Shown one piece after another: positions 32,651-44,555 of a DNA stretch of 64,000 bases. The DNA is from Aphrocallistes beatrix (taxonomy: Eukaryota > Porifera > Hexactinellida > Sceptrulophora > Aphrocallistidae). Every line of letters begins with the position of its first letter. Position 1 is the stretch's first letter. The notes below the pieces were generated by a model. It did no database searches. It was given only the letters and a program-made list of their open reading frames with translations, and was not told the DNA's origin. Location of the stretch: positions 1,116,001-1,180,000 of the forward strand of contig OY725505.1 of assembly GCA_963281255.1 (NCBI GenBank), read 5' to 3'. Position numbers and translations under genes: made by a program.

Positions 32651-33856
32651 AGGTCTTGTCACTTATACAGATCTTCATTTACTATCCGGCGTATATAATA
32701 GTTTTATAGACATGCCGCTTATACGTACGTTTTATAAAATGCTAGTAATACTGACATTTGTTGCAAAATGAAGAGAAAAGTGTTACTTTTTTTGAGATAT
32801 TTCTCAAGATCTAGAAAAACAAAAACAAATGTTTCTTATGTCCATGAAATTCACAAAGTATCGATTATGCATATGACAAAGTGTGCTCTTTTTGTTCCTA
32901 ATGATATCCGTGTATGTAAATTAGGCATATATATGTCTTTTGTAGGATGTTTTGTCTTACTACCAAATTGCTTAGGGGCTTTGAATACACCACATTGTTA
33001 GAGCGTTTAATATAGATAGTTAATATAGATAGTAGATTTTGTTGTTGTTTTTTCAAACCTGTGTATAAAAAAGATAGGATATGTATGCAGACACAATTTT
33101 CTATTATTATCTACGGATAAATGGTTACTGACGGAATACTGAAAGACAATACATACTTTCCCTGGACAAAAGTATTCGTACTCCACAGTATTTTTTTCTA
33201 AATTGTTCTAAATTGTTATGATGCTCTAAATCTTGCTTATAATTCGTTTTCTTCACATCCAAATTACTCACTTTATAAGCTTTCAACTTAGATACTCTCC
33301 TTCAAGATTAAGTATTTCCAGCATTTGCTATCCTATGCCACATGTCTCGAGTTATCACCATTGTCTATGATGACATTGGTGGTACGAGGTGGCACAGTTT
33401 GAAAATGTTCAACCTTGGGGGAGACTAATCGAGTTAAAAGATTTTAAAGTGAGTTATTCAAATGTGGCGAATTCGAATTTGTCAAATACTCAATCGAAAA
33501 CACAGTGAAAATATGCGATTACCGAACTGATCTTAGCTAACTAACGCAAACCAAAACATGTTTATGCTTACAATGAAATATTTGGCAGGATAAGATTAAT
33601 TATTGTTGCCGCTTGGGAATCTTGTACGAACCAGATTTGGGATAATACACGTAATATGAAGTAAATGACTGAAGTCATTCTCGGCGAACACTATCAGACA
33701 ACTAAAAATTATGTTGTTATTTCTGAAATTAAGGGGTAATCCAGTAAAAAGGTATCTTTAGTACTTTTCAATGTTAATCATGAATAAATTGTGAATTCCA
33801 TATTTAATTTTGTCACATATTTGAATTTTATGCCTTTTATCATTTTGTAAATTTAG
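32651..33856. other. Intron gap before spectrin exon B
   Basis: AT-rich, with no repeat family from elsewhere in the window recognised. The polypyrimidine-rich acceptor lies at 33820-33856. Confidence 0.5.
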
Positions 33857-34254
33857 GCAAAGATTGATAAAGTATATTCCAAGTCAGAAATATTAGAACA
33901 AGCCCATGCTTCTTTAAGAAACACAGTAGTAATCAAGAAAGGTGATTTGAATAAAGCTTTCCTTGAATTTTCTCAAAATCTCAACAATCAGTCTTTTCAA
34001 TTAGAATCTTCCCATTATTACCAACGTTTTCTCACTGAACAGAGGGATCTCATCTCATGGGTTATTTCCTTAATTGAACTTGTATCTTTGGGAGAACTTT
34101 CAACTGAAATAAGTGGTGCAGAAGCATCCTTAATGCAGATTGAAGAGTTAAAAATTGAAATCGATGCACGAGAGGCGAATTTTTTATCTATTAAAAAATT
34201 TGGTACCGAACTAATTCAAAAGGATCATTACGCTTCTAATGAAATATCAAAAAG
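33857..34254 (+). CDS. Divergent alpha-spectrin-like protein, exon B
   Basis: Acceptor 'atttag' and donor 'gtaaga' bound a 398-nt exon that starts in phase 0 and ends with two bases of a codon. Translation runs 'AKIDKVYSK...' to 'HYASNEISK'. Helix-B Trp is present in 'DLISWVI'; the usual helix-A Trp is replaced by Phe ('AFLEFSQNL'). The stretch 'GAEASLMQIEELKIEIDARE' and the 'HYAS' linker motif match the alpha-spectrin repeat following exon A, so A and B are consecutive exons with no missing repeat. The intervening intron (10059-33856) is 23.8 kb and filled with mobile elements. The reading frame is intact. Confidence 0.88.
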
Positions 34255-34394
34255 GTAAGATTTAATCCTATACTTTGATGGATAAATTTAGGATTGTATA
34301 CTATGTAGGAATATTTATATGAATGAAATTATTTTAATAGACCAAACATTTTGTCCTGAGTTTCGCTTTTGTAGAATTTTTTTGAATTCATTTG

Positions 34395-34655
34395 TAGAAT
34401 TCAAATCTCTGGAATATGCTAGAACTTGCTTTCAATGGTTGACATGGGGTTTTCGGTGTGTAGATTTAGAATAATTATTTTTTCGGATCTATTTTAGAGA
34501 TCATTTGTTAACTTTTGTTCACAATATTTATATAAACTAAACAAATTCCCAAAATAGGATATATTGAGTAACTCCAGGCGCCCGCAGGGAGACATTGCGG
34601 GCACGAAGTGTTCGCAAGCCCCGCATCGCAAGCAAGCGAAGCGCGTGTATAGCTT
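34395..34655 (+). repeat. R2 unit plus R1 hairpin terminus
   Basis: One R2 unit ('atgctagaacttgctttcaa', 'gttgacatggggttttc') runs directly into 'gagtaactccaggcgcccgc'. Hairpin 2 is a 10-bp stem, TTGCGGGCAC (34595-34604) with GTGTTCGCAA (34608-34617), two G-T pairs. Same R2-to-hairpin junction as at 1498. Confidence 0.8.
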
Positions 34656-35633
34656 AATATTTACCTGTTTAATTCAATGGACTATATTTGCATTGTTAAA
34701 TTTACTGTCACATTATACTAAAGATAAATTATGTCGTAGTGGTCAGGAAGAAAAGCAATTTTAGCCCAATTTCGTACGGCAATAAGATTGAATTGATATC
34801 TAGCTTGGTATTGCTTAAATAGATCCCACTGTCTAGACCATACTCATCACGTATGACGTTTGTGGGATTCCTGGGTTGCGAAAAAATTAGTAAGGTAGAA
34901 GCAAACTGAGGTGTTATTATAATTTTTTATTCCAAACTAGTCATTCTGAAGAGAGACAATTCGGCATATTTTTGAGTGGAATTCTTTTTTCTACTATTAG
35001 GAATACCTTTTGAGAAATGCTGCCAACAAGATTCGTGGTAGAGAGTGGGTTCGAAATTTGAATTCAATTTTTGAGCAAATTGGACATTTCTTGTAAAAAA
35101 CTCAAAGCGTTCTTAAAGGGCTTTTTGTTTCAAAATGTATGTCCATAATTGTATTTTTTTCTGATTTTTCTATTTTGACCTCAGCGATGTTATAGACCTT
35201 AAAATGTAATATTGAAAACATTATCTAATACTTTCAAAATTCACTTGTAATTATATTTATCTGTACACTATCCAAACAAAGTATTTGTATACTACATTAT
35301 TTCCCATATAAATAGTATTAAAATAAAATATATTCCAACTCTAAGAGATCTTAAGAGTCTGATTTAAGATTCGAAACCTACACATTCGAATTAGTAATAG
35401 TTGAACAGGTAACGAAAATAATGTATTTTCGATTCCCTTATTATATTCCACAAAGGATTAGCTTCGATTGCTATATCAGCTTTTTGCGATATTATAATTA
35501 CTGTAGTTACTTTCCTAAATTGATATGCTCCATTTTAGGATACTACCGAAAGTCAAAATTTTCCCATTGAAAATGGCTAATCATGGCCTACTTAATAAGT
35601 AAGCCATGATTATGGCCAACTCATTATGTAGAC

Positions 35634-36080
35634 CAGGGGTCTTGAACCTGCGGCTCTTGAGCATGAAGTGTGCGTTCGCAGGCCATTTTTTATGAGTCAT
35701 TATTTTGTTTAATTTGAAATTTGTTATATAAGGATTCTGTATGTATTTTATTCAACGGACATTGCGAATATACTAAAGTATTAGCACTTTATTGTTTCTA
35801 TATTCTGTAAACCTTAATGATGTTTGAATTGTATAAAAGACTTATGTTGTCTTCAGAAATTAAGTTATGTATTCTCAATATTCAAAAGTATAAATCAGAA
35901 GTATTCGACAATATACTATTTCATTTTCAGATATCGAATACTCTGCAATTACACAGTTTCTTATTCATTGATTAGTTACGTATCCCATATGGCTACTTGA
36001 TCGTAAACTTTCAATGCGCCTCGCAAATTTAATAGAGAACTAAAATTTGACTCTCAGAAGAAAAAGGTTGAAGACCCCTG
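35634..36080. mobile_element. hAT-type MITE, 447 bp
   Basis: Ends 'caggggtcttgaacct' and 'aggttgaagacccctg'. The flanks 'atgtagac' and 'atgtagta' look like a diverged 8-bp target duplication. Confidence 0.75.
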
Positions 36081-37029
36081 ATGTAGTAGACCATTGGCTA
36101 ATATTTTGAAAGTCGTGAAATAAATGTATTAAAGCGTTGAATAATTAAAAACCGATTAGAACAAGTATCAAGGAGGTGTTCATTTGTATATATTGTGATA
36201 AAGTATATGTCATACTGGATATTTTGCCAGATTTTCGCCACATAAAAATTGGGACAAAACTGTCAGTGATTTTCGAACCGCATTATTCTCCCATCCTAAT
36301 TCTAAAATGCTTCGAAAAAGTCAATATATATATATATATTATTTATACGTATAATCCAATGTAGGTATTTATTTTGCCCTAAATTTGCTCATAACTGAAA
36401 TGCATCCAATAAATCTAAAACATCAGTTGAAAATAGATTACCCTAAACCTGTGTGCATAAAATCGAGCAGTGACCACAATAAGTATGATATTGGATCACT
36501 ATTTCATTGAAAGCCCCAAGTATTTTGTCAAATCTTTTAATACTATTACTATTCTAGTAGGAAACGTTTGTAGAACGTATTATCCGAACTTGGTGGAGAA
36601 AAAGGAATTTTGGATAACTGAAATTCGAAAGACTGATAAAATTCACTTTCTATTAGCGTAATTATCATTTATGTTGAACTTAGAATAATTTAATTAATTT
36701 GTTTGAGTAACACTATTTTGAAAGAAATGAATCAGGAATGTGATCTTCTATTATTCTTTTGAATTCTTAATTTCTTGTTTCGAACTATAGTATTATGATG
36801 TGCCTTATTTGAAGTGCTTTTAATACTTCCAATTCTCTTGGTTCAAGTGTGATTTCTAAATGTTTTATAAGCACCAGTTTGGTTAACCGAGGGATTCGGA
36901 TGACTTACATTCTACTGTATATAGTATACGTATATGCACTAAAGACCAAACATAATTATTTGAACTCTTCATTATTCCATATGCAATTACTTGTAGTTGT
37001 AAGATTATTCCTTCATGAAAAAGATTACA

Positions 37030-37430
37030 TATCAGCTAGTAATACATTTTAATAACCTAAAATTTACCGGTTCGGAGATATTGATATATAGCAGTTGGTA
37101 CCAGCCTTCGTACTTAAATTATTAATTGTCCCGACTGTTCTCACAAATATCTCCGAATCGGTAGATTTAGTTTATTAAAATTTACTATTACTTAATTGAT
37201 ATGACACTACCCAAAATATCTCAAAAAATAAAATTACTAATAAAATTGGATATCAGAAGTAAGCGTTTTGCAACTTTAGGTCCCAAACCGGGCGCATCCC
37301 ATTATAATTCTGGAAGAGATGGAGCCTACCTTGCACCCCCTCTAAATCATCTCCAATTGTTCTAAATTTTATGGTGAATATTTGGTGATCAAGGTAAACT
37401 ACGTATTTGCAGAATGTACATCAAAGATTC
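37030..37430. repeat. R5 foldback fragment
   Basis: Central hairpin 'taccggttcggagatattga' against 'caaatatctccgaatcggta' and the right arm 'gcgcatcccattataattct' ... 'atggtgaatatttggtgatc', as in the elements at 42776-43194 and 55376-56988. Confidence 0.6.
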
Positions 37431-37435
37431 AAAGG

Positions 37436-37890
37436 TACAGAAAGCTGATTTTTGGCATGTGGGAGTCTTTTGGCTACGGCTCCACAAATTTCAGACATCA
37501 GACGAAAATGTCGACTCATCATGGAATTATGACGTAATTGTCACCTTTTTATAATTAGAAATTTCGACCATAACTCCATTTTAAGCGATAGAAGGCTGAA
37601 ATTTTGATAGAATGTGTATATTCATACAAGTATATCTCACATATGGTCAACTATCATCAAAAAATGATGAATCGTCGCTCTGTTATGACGTCATCATTAC
37701 GCATCAAAATTTTAAAAATTTCCAAATTTGGTTATTTTCCATTTTTATCGTTTTAAACAGTAAGACAGACGTATTAGAGATCTTATTTACCTTATAATTA
37801 ATCAATGTGGGTTCAGGCCCCCAAAGGGCGCCTCCTGTGGACACAAAATGTCCGCCAACCACGCAGCGCAAGCACGCGAAGCGTGCTTGT
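37436..37890 (+). repeat. R1 repeat, nearly full copy with remodelled hairpin 3
   Basis: Body from 'cagaaagctgatttttggca' to the terminus. Hairpin 3 is CAAGCACGC (37869-37877), loop GAA, GCGTGCTTG (37881-37889), a perfect 9-bp stem. Other copies read CAAGCAAGC...GCGCGCTTG, with two mispairs. Both sides have changed here. Confidence 0.85.
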
Positions 37891-38483
37891 GCAATGAGGT
37901 TATGATTTTGGTTCCTAGTTTATGATACTAATATAGTTATTGACTATACAAATATTACACATACGAACATTAATCTTAACCTGTGACCCGTTTAAGATGA
38001 AAAATCTGGAATTGGCCCTTAAATTTAATTGGTTTGACAGTTGTCATATACTGTCCTCTAAGTTAATGACTTTGCCAATACTTAATTTGTTGTTATGCGC
38101 TGGTGTACGCTGTCACATTGATTGGTGGTGTTTGTGTAGTCAAAACTGTTATGTATAAACTTTATATAAATGAATTATGTCATTTTAATTCTGTCCAAAT
38201 TTAACACTTTAGTTCATGTTTCTCAACCTTTTCACTTATCGCCTCCTTATGTATTAAATTATTATATATATATATATATACAGGGTGTATCATAAGTGTT
38301 GTCGGGTAGTAGAATTGTCAAAGTAGTCATACTATTGTATTATAACCACAAGTAGTTTTCATTTATTAGTTCAGTATTGCTTAGTATCCCGTTGCACTTT
38401 GTAGAAAATTACTTAATCTATTTCTAGCTAAACTGAAATTCCAGAATTTTTACTATCGTTGTCAACCTGTTATTTCCAGGAAA

Positions 38484-38693
38484 ATGAATGTCCGAGATCA
38501 TGGTTTAGAGCTCCGTACGCAGGCCATTGGGATGTTGAATGCAGGAATGACTCAGAAGGATGTTGCATTAAAGCTCCGAGTTAGTTTGAGATCAATCGAA
38601 CGTTGGTGGAACAAAGAGAAACTTGGAGAATCTCAAAAGACCAAAAGTCGCCCCGGACGAAATTCAACTGTTAAATGGCCGCCAAAATTATGA
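38484..38693 (+). CDS. Tc1-like transposase N-terminal HTH, separate frame (copy 2)
   Basis: Identical 69-residue protein to 11296-11505: paired-like HTH ('AIGMLNAGMTQKDVALKL') and 'SRPGR' hook. Its TGA at 38691-38693 lies 16 bases past the ATG of the catalytic frame (38675), so the two ORFs overlap by 19 bp with a -1 frame relation. Confidence 0.88.
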   Translation: MNVRDHGLELRTQAIGMLNAGMTQKDVALKLRVSLRSIERWWNKEKLGESQKTKSRPGRNSTVKWPPKL

Positions 38694-39553
38694 TTTCGAA
38701 ATCTCTCGGTAAGAGAGGAAAATCTACTAGGAAACTGGCAAGAATAGTGAGTAATAGGGGATATCCTATATCCCATTCAACTGTTTACCGATATCTCAGG
38801 GATAGCTTAGGAGTGAGATCCTTTAAAAGGCCAAAAATCCCGCGATTGACTGCGAAAATGAAGGAAAACCGTCTAAAATTTGCTGAATTTCGCAAAGAAT
38901 GGACTGTTGAGGATTGGAAACGCGTTTTGTGGTCTGACGAAGCACCCTTTCAATTGTTCAATACCCCAAATAGACAAAATGATCGTGTTTGGGCTCGGAA
39001 TTCAGCTGAGGTTGAGCCTTGTGTTCAAGTCAAATTTCCTGGAAAAATTAACGTCTGGGGCATGATGTCACATCGTGCAGTATCTGAGTTGCATATTGTT
39101 CCGCAAAAACAGACGATAAATGGTTGTTACTACCGAAACTATATTCTGGAAAAGACCTGTAAAGATGCCATTGAACGTAGGTCGGATTATGGTTCAATAA
39201 TGGAGAAGTCAATGCTCTCAAACATGTCGAATTTTATTTTCATGCAGGATGGTGCCCCAGCACACACAGCAAATTTGACTCAAGTCTGGTGTGCAGAGCA
39301 TTTCCCAGGGTTTTGGCGTAAAGGGGAGTGGCCAGGCAACTCACCCGATCTCAATCCTATCGAGAATCTATGGTCGATTTTGAAGGATAGTGTCAGTCAA
39401 ATGGAGAATGTCACTAAAATCGAAGACCTGATTTTTCAAGTAAAAAAGGCCTGGGCAAGCATTGACCCGAATATCTTGGAAAATCTAGTCGCCAGTATGC
39501 CTGATCGTATTAAATCAGTAATAGATAGTCGAGGAGATTACATAAATAAGTGA
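38675..39553 (+). CDS. Tc1-like transposase catalytic part, DD37E (copy 2)
   Basis: Same 292-residue sequence as 10436-11314, with catalytic blocks 'WSDEAPF', 'QDGAPAHT' and 'NPIENLW'. It is uninterrupted, so the protein could be made if translation starts at its own ATG or shifts frame from the HTH ORF. The preserved identity implies recent movement of the family, perhaps with transposase supplied by an intact relative. Confidence 0.93.
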   Translation: MAAKIMISKSLGKRGKSTRKLARIVSNRGYPISHSTVYRYLRDSLGVRSFKRPKIPRLTAKMKENRLKFAEFRKEWTVEDWKRVLWSDEAPFQLFNTPNRQNDRVWARNSAEVEPCVQVKFPGKINVWGMMSHRAVSELHIVPQKQTINGCYYRNYILEKTCKDAIERRSDYGSIMEKSMLSNMSNFIFMQDGAPAHTANLTQVWCAEHFPGFWRKGEWPGNSPDLNPIENLWSILKDSVSQMENVTKIEDLIFQVKKAWASIDPNILENLVASMPDRIKSVIDSRGDYINK

Positions 39554-39780
39554 AAATATATACATTATATACATTCTGGGTTTTTACATTCAATTATATT
39601 ACCCGACAACACTTATGATACACCCTGTATATATATATATATAAATTTTCCAGTCCCCCTTCTAGTATTTCTGAATAAACATGCTACAAAGTTAGATCAT
39701 GCATGTATTAATTTGTTATTTATAAAATTATTAATGCATTGAAGAAATATCCAAAATGTTATCATTAATGAGGTTCCTGA

Positions 39781-41420
39781 TTAATGGGATCCCGAACATT
39801 GGTGCTCGCCTAAAAGAGAAACCCACTCCTGTAAGACATAGCTTCTATCTATGTAGTCGTACCGCCTGGAATGCCTAAGGACTAAAATCCATCTAAAGTT
39901 CTTAGTGAAAACGGCCCCTGATTTCGTTATTTGCGATCTATTTCGCTCTTTGCTATGTAGTCTCATTACTGCGCTAAATCCCTTCTCAACAAAGTATGAA
40001 GTCGGGAATGCAAGAATCAGAAGCTCTGTCATTTGCCATATCAAGGGCATGCTCAAAATATTCTTGGTTTGCAGCCAGAAGTTGTATATCCAAATTGATT
40101 AAATTCTATTTGAGATTCAATATCTGCTTGAACCTCAGCTAGTTGTTCTTGAATTTCTAACTCCACAATCTGTAGGTCTGTATTAATTGACCTCATTACC
40201 AAATCCGATATTATTAGCTGGATCAAATCGTTGAATTGTACTTGCATATCCTCCTTCACCATTTCGATATCCGAGGCATATACACGCAGTTGTGCATCAG
40301 TTATATCAGGAGCTGCTTGCAGAGAAGGAAACTGGTAAAACTCTCTACGACAGATATTCTGTCTATACAAAGCTAGTTTGCTGATGAAGGAAACAACGAC
40401 AGATTTCGTTTTGGTTAAATTAATATCTTGGCTTTGAAGTTGTAAATTTAACGAATTCAACTTATCAAAAATGTCAGTAAGATAAGCAATATCATTCTTT
40501 CTTATTTTAAATTGATGGGACAGTTCGAGATTAAATCAATCCAAAAACTCGACTATAGAATCAAATAATTCAGTGAACCTTTTTAAGCAGTTTCCCTTTG
40601 ACAACCATCTGACCTCTGTGTGAAGGTGAAGTCTTTCGAAATGTTCATCATTCTCATGGCAAAGCTGCCGTAAAAGACGATCTTTTAGTGAACGTGTTTT
40701 GATGGAGTTAATTGCAGTAATGACTACTTGTAGTGATGAATTTAGTTGATCACTGAGCTTCTTAGCTACCTAGTTTTGGTGGTGTATCACACAATGTATC
40801 GAACATATGTTAGGAACTACCTTCTTTAATAGAGCAATAAATCCTCAATAGCAACCAATCATTGAAGGAGCACCATCCGTTGAGCATGCGATAATATTCG
40901 ACAAGGTTATATTATTATTATAATACGCCAGTAATAGAGCTTCATTGTCACAGAGAGTTGACTCATCTAATTGTAGGCTAAATTCCGTAGTTAGGAGTAT
41001 CTGGATCAACTGAATCTCCACATCATTAACCATCTCCTCTATCCTCCTAGCAACTATATCGTTCAAGGGAATGGATTTGATAATTTCGGCAGCATTCTGG
41101 TTCATAACAGTTGAGATAACTTCAGTAATAGCAGGAAGAATTAGCGTCTCGCCAATACTATGTGGTTTCCCATCTTTTGCGATTAGTTTTGAAATATTGT
41201 ATGAAGCCACCATTCCTTCTTTGGCCATAGTAATACCTTTCTTGAACATATTAGGAATGCTATTTTGTTTCATTACTTTAGCTTTTAAATTTTCGAAAAA
41301 AGCAATGTCTTTGCTGCTTTGATGAGGATGCATTATCGAAAAATGTTCTTTCGCGACGGTTTCATTGCTTCATTGGAAAAAACATGTTCGCAAATCAAAC
41401 ACATAGGAAGTTGACAATTA
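39781..41420 (-). pseudogene. hAT transposase (zinc-finger BED, ZBED5/SCAND3-like), decayed
   Basis: Order along the minus strand: zinc-finger remnant 'CEHVFSNEAMKPS' (~41395-41350, then frameshift); 'ASYNISKLIAKDGKPHSIGE' and 'LILPAITEV' (~41210-41120); first catalytic region 'FSLQLDESTLCDNEALLL' (~40980); 'STDGAPSMIG' (~40870); 'HTEVRWLSKGN' (~40620); C-terminal dimerisation block 'FPTSYFVEKGFSAVMRLHSK' (~40000). Stops near 40844, 40540 and 40050 and several shifts show it is inactive. When intact such proteins move hAT elements with 8-bp target duplications. Confidence 0.88.
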
Positions 41421-42143
41421 GATAGTGAAGGGATAAAGCCATAGCGCAAATAATCAACGGAATATTGTCGACATTTGTTATGCTAGAAGTAGCCATTTAA
41501 TTCTTTAGCAAAATGATTATATACTAGTAGTTTGTGTATATTAAATTTAGATACGTAGTATTCGGGAATGTCTATATTTCTAATATTCCTCCATGCTATA
41601 TATACTGATTCGATTGGCATATCAATGTCGTGTGAGGTTTTTATTTGATTTTGATGACACTAATATTGTATTCATAATACGAATCCTGCAAGAATTCCAT
41701 TGTCTAAAACGCTAACCACACAATTTTGTTTATAACTGTTCATGCTATTTTGAATTCAAACAAGTGCCTTAGTAATTAACTGGTTGAATGGCAAACTGGA
41801 TTAGCAATTTATAATAATACTCTCCTCTATGTTATCCTCTCAATCAAATTATTCTTCAATCCAAAATTATACAAATAATTTATTATGATAGAGATATTCT
41901 CCTATCGCCCCCCTAAATTATCTGAACGCCCCCGTTGAGAACCACTGCTTTAGTTGATATTCGTAATACAATGTAGGATTAAAATGTACAGATGCTTAGA
42001 TTGTTCATATGTATTGAAATATAGAAATATACTCATATAGGGTTTCTCTTTGTAGTTTTGAATTTTGAGTTTCTATTTCTCTACTTTTTCATATTGTCAT
42101 TGTTAAAAATCTACTTCATATTTAAACATACTTTATAATTTAG

Positions 42144-42687
42144 GCTTTCTGAATTGAAAGATGACTGGAATGATCTAATTTCAAGTTATAGCGCTCGTGG
42201 TAACAAAATGAGAGACTGCTTAAAGCTTCTTTTCTTTTTCCGTGATGTGGAGCGTACCGAATTTTGGATTATGAATAAGAAAAACCTCCTATCAAAGTTT
42301 GATACTGAATTGACAATGGAAGAAGTACAAAATTTGATTAGGAATCTTAATGATTTCGATGAAAATTTAAAAATTCAGGAATCTAAGCTTAATTCTCTCC
42401 AAGATAATGCTAACAACTTAATTAAATTTCGGCATTATGCATCTGCACAGATTGCTGAAAAAAGAGCCCAGGTTTTACAAAGCTGGAATATTTTAAAATC
42501 TTTGCTGATTCTCAAATGTGATGAGGTTAGTAAAACATACTCTCTACAGCAATTTACTCTAGAATCTAGCGAGTTTGAAGTTTGGATAACCGAAAGAAGA
42601 GAAATTATGGATGGTAAAGATTTTTTAAACGCACCTTTTAACGCTTTAGAACAATATTGTCAGCGTTACGAAGCTTTGGAAGCTGAA
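42144..42687 (+). CDS. Divergent alpha-spectrin-like protein, exon C (about 1.7 repeats)
   Basis: The exon follows 'aatttag' and ends before the consensus donor 'gtaagt'. It is 544 nt: its first base completes the codon left open by exon B (AG+G, Arg), then 181 codons. Two helix-A Trp ('LKDDWNDLI', 'VLQSWNILK') and two helix-B Trp ('TEFWIM', 'FEVWIT') mark two repeats, with a second 'HYAS' linker. The C-terminal helix 'YCQRYEALEAE' corresponds to the alpha-spectrin 'HQAFEAEL' segment. Typical 'YGKDL' loop motifs are lost, another sign of divergence. The upstream intron is 7.9 kb and holds hAT and Tc1 insertions. Confidence 0.88.
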
Positions 42688-42775
42688 GTAAGTTTAATAT
42701 ATTAATCTCTTTTAATCAAGTTATCCTTTAATATTAATTTTATTCAAAGAAAAAATGTTGCACTAGTGTATACTA

Positions 42776-43194
42776 GAGTGTGTCAAAAAATTCAAAAATT
42801 TGATTCTTCATTGATTACCCTTCAAATTGTTTACTTTGATCACCAAATGTTCACCATGAAAAGTTAACTTTTTATTGGTCGCGCAAAGGAGGCTCCTCCA
42901 TGTGCAGATTTATAATGGGACTTTTCTATACTTTTAGATGGGATAAAATCTACCGGTTCGGAGATTTTAGTGAAACTAGTTGGGGCCATTAATAATTATT
43001 CATTGCCCCAACTAATTTCACCAATATCTCTAAACCGATAGATTTCCTTTATAAATCTGCACTTTGAGAAGTCTACCTTGCGCGACCACTAAATCATCTC
43101 CAAATTGCTTTTTATGGTGAACATTTGGTGATCAAAGAAAACTATTCGAAGGGTAATCATCTAAAGATTCAAACTTTTATTTTTTAACACACTC
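42776..43194. mobile_element. R5 foldback MITE, 419 bp, TA duplication
   Basis: Starts 'gagtgtgtcaaaaaattcaa', ends 'ttttttaacacactc', with TA at 42774-42775 and 43195-43196. The arms are inverted along almost the whole length, meeting at 'ggggccattaataattatt' near 42990. Starts 88 bp after the exon C donor. Confidence 0.85.
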
Positions 43195-43354
43195 TAGCTG
43201 TATACTCATAAATTGCGCTTAAGCACTTGCCTAGCAATGCTGGCGAAAAATTTGTGTCTGGGTGAATCCCATATCGGCTCCGAATACTGTGGACTTTAAC
43301 TAAACCAGTGATGAGTTTAATTCACACAAATTTGTAACAATGATGCCATTATTT

Positions 43355-44555
43355 GGGTGGAGTGAATTTCACTTTTTTCAAGCTATCAAAAAAGCTCTTC
43401 AGGATTTGGAGGCTTAGTCTAAGAAGGATCCCTGCCACAATCGACTTGTTTTAACCGGTCGAATTCATAAATCAGTGAACTAATATAGACCCATAAAATA
43501 TGGATTACACCTCGATTTAGTACTAAAATTAGACTTTTTTTGAATTTTTCTTAATAAATTGAAGATTTTGAAGTGCAAACAAGATTTAGTCGCATTACAT
43601 GCATTAATATACACAGATACAAATCTCTTACTGAAATGGCTATCAGATATGGTATTTCAGATCGTGCAGTTGCTGTAATTTGCAATGCTATGCTCCAGAC
43701 TTAAATCTTTTGGATGAGACCTGCAAATTGAACCGACACAAAATATTACGAGAAACGAGTGATGACTGAGTATCTACGAGAGAATAACAAACAAAGGAAG
43801 GGATTATTAGCAATTGCATTCGATGCACGAAAGGATGATTCGAAAGTATTAATTGAAAAACGTGGTGGCAAAAAGTACAGTTCCACCACAAATTTCAGAT
43901 ATCCCGATGAGTATTCTGGAAAAGGCTGTCATTGATGGGAAACTTTTGATTTCAAAGTTAGTTTGTAATACCCATTCAGTGGAACGGACTGTGAAGCTAA
44001 TCACAAAAATGTTTGCAAACAACATCATATGAAGAACGTCATGGTCATGTATTATCAAACTTAGCATCAAGAAACAAAATGCCACATTTTGACACAAAAA
44101 GAGAATTCATACTATAGAATTAAGTTACTAATTGATTATTTTATGCCCTATACACTATACTGTAATTAAAATTTGATTCTTAAAGAATAGCCAAAAGTTA
44201 CTTAATATAATGTCCTAAGGCATATTGAAACATTTTAATCCGCGTGAAATACTTTGGGAGTCAATGTGATTCGATATCACACATTCTGTGTATTTTAAGG
44301 GAGATGAAACTCAATTTATTAAGAAAAATTCAAAAAAGTCAAATTTTAGTACTAAATCGAGGTGTAATCCATATTTTATGAGTCTATATTAATTCACTGA
44401 TTTATGAATTCGACCGGTTAAAACAAGTCGATTGTGGCAGGGTCAAACATTAATATATCTTACTCAACTTTGCAGGAATACTTATTAGACTAAGCCTCCA
44501 AAATCCTGAAGAGAGCTTTTTTGATAGCTTGAAAAAAGTGAAATTCACTCCACCC
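43355..44555 (+). mobile_element. Transposon with ~220-bp terminal inverted repeats and gene relic
   Basis: Outer arms 43355-43575 and 44315-44555 are inverted ('gggtggagtgaatttcac', 'ttcaagctatcaaaaaagct', 'tcgatttagtactaaaatt', 'catattttatgagtctata'). Between them, broken + strand frames give 'IRYGISDRAVAVICNA', 'RGGKKYSSTTNF' and 'VCNTHSVERTVKLITKMFA' (~43965). The last resembles the 'SQAVER.VKLVTEAS' signature of an uncharacterised animal transposon protein family. Confidence 0.7.

Larger units (their letters stand above)
38281..39627 (+). mobile_element. Tc1/mariner element, 1347 bp, copy 2
   Basis: TA-flanked, 'cagggtgtatcataagtg' at both ends, exactly the same length as copy 1 at 10362-11708 but opposite orientation. 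It landed in the (TA)n run close to one end of the hAT element, so it is younger than that element. Confidence 0.95.
38215..41947 (-). mobile_element. hAT element, 3.7 kb including a nested Tc1-like insertion
   Basis: Ends 'catgtttctcaacc' and 'gttgagaaccactg' are flanked by the exact 8-bp duplication 'ctttagtt' (38207-38214, 41948-41955). Minus the 1347-bp Tc1-like insert, the element is about 2.4 kb. It encodes a decayed hAT transposase on the minus strand. Located in the spectrin intron before exon C. Confidence 0.92.

Noticed and set aside
32768-33001. 77-residue + frame as a gene or membrane protein
   Set aside because: No homology recognised, no splice context and AT-driven composition; it could be chance.
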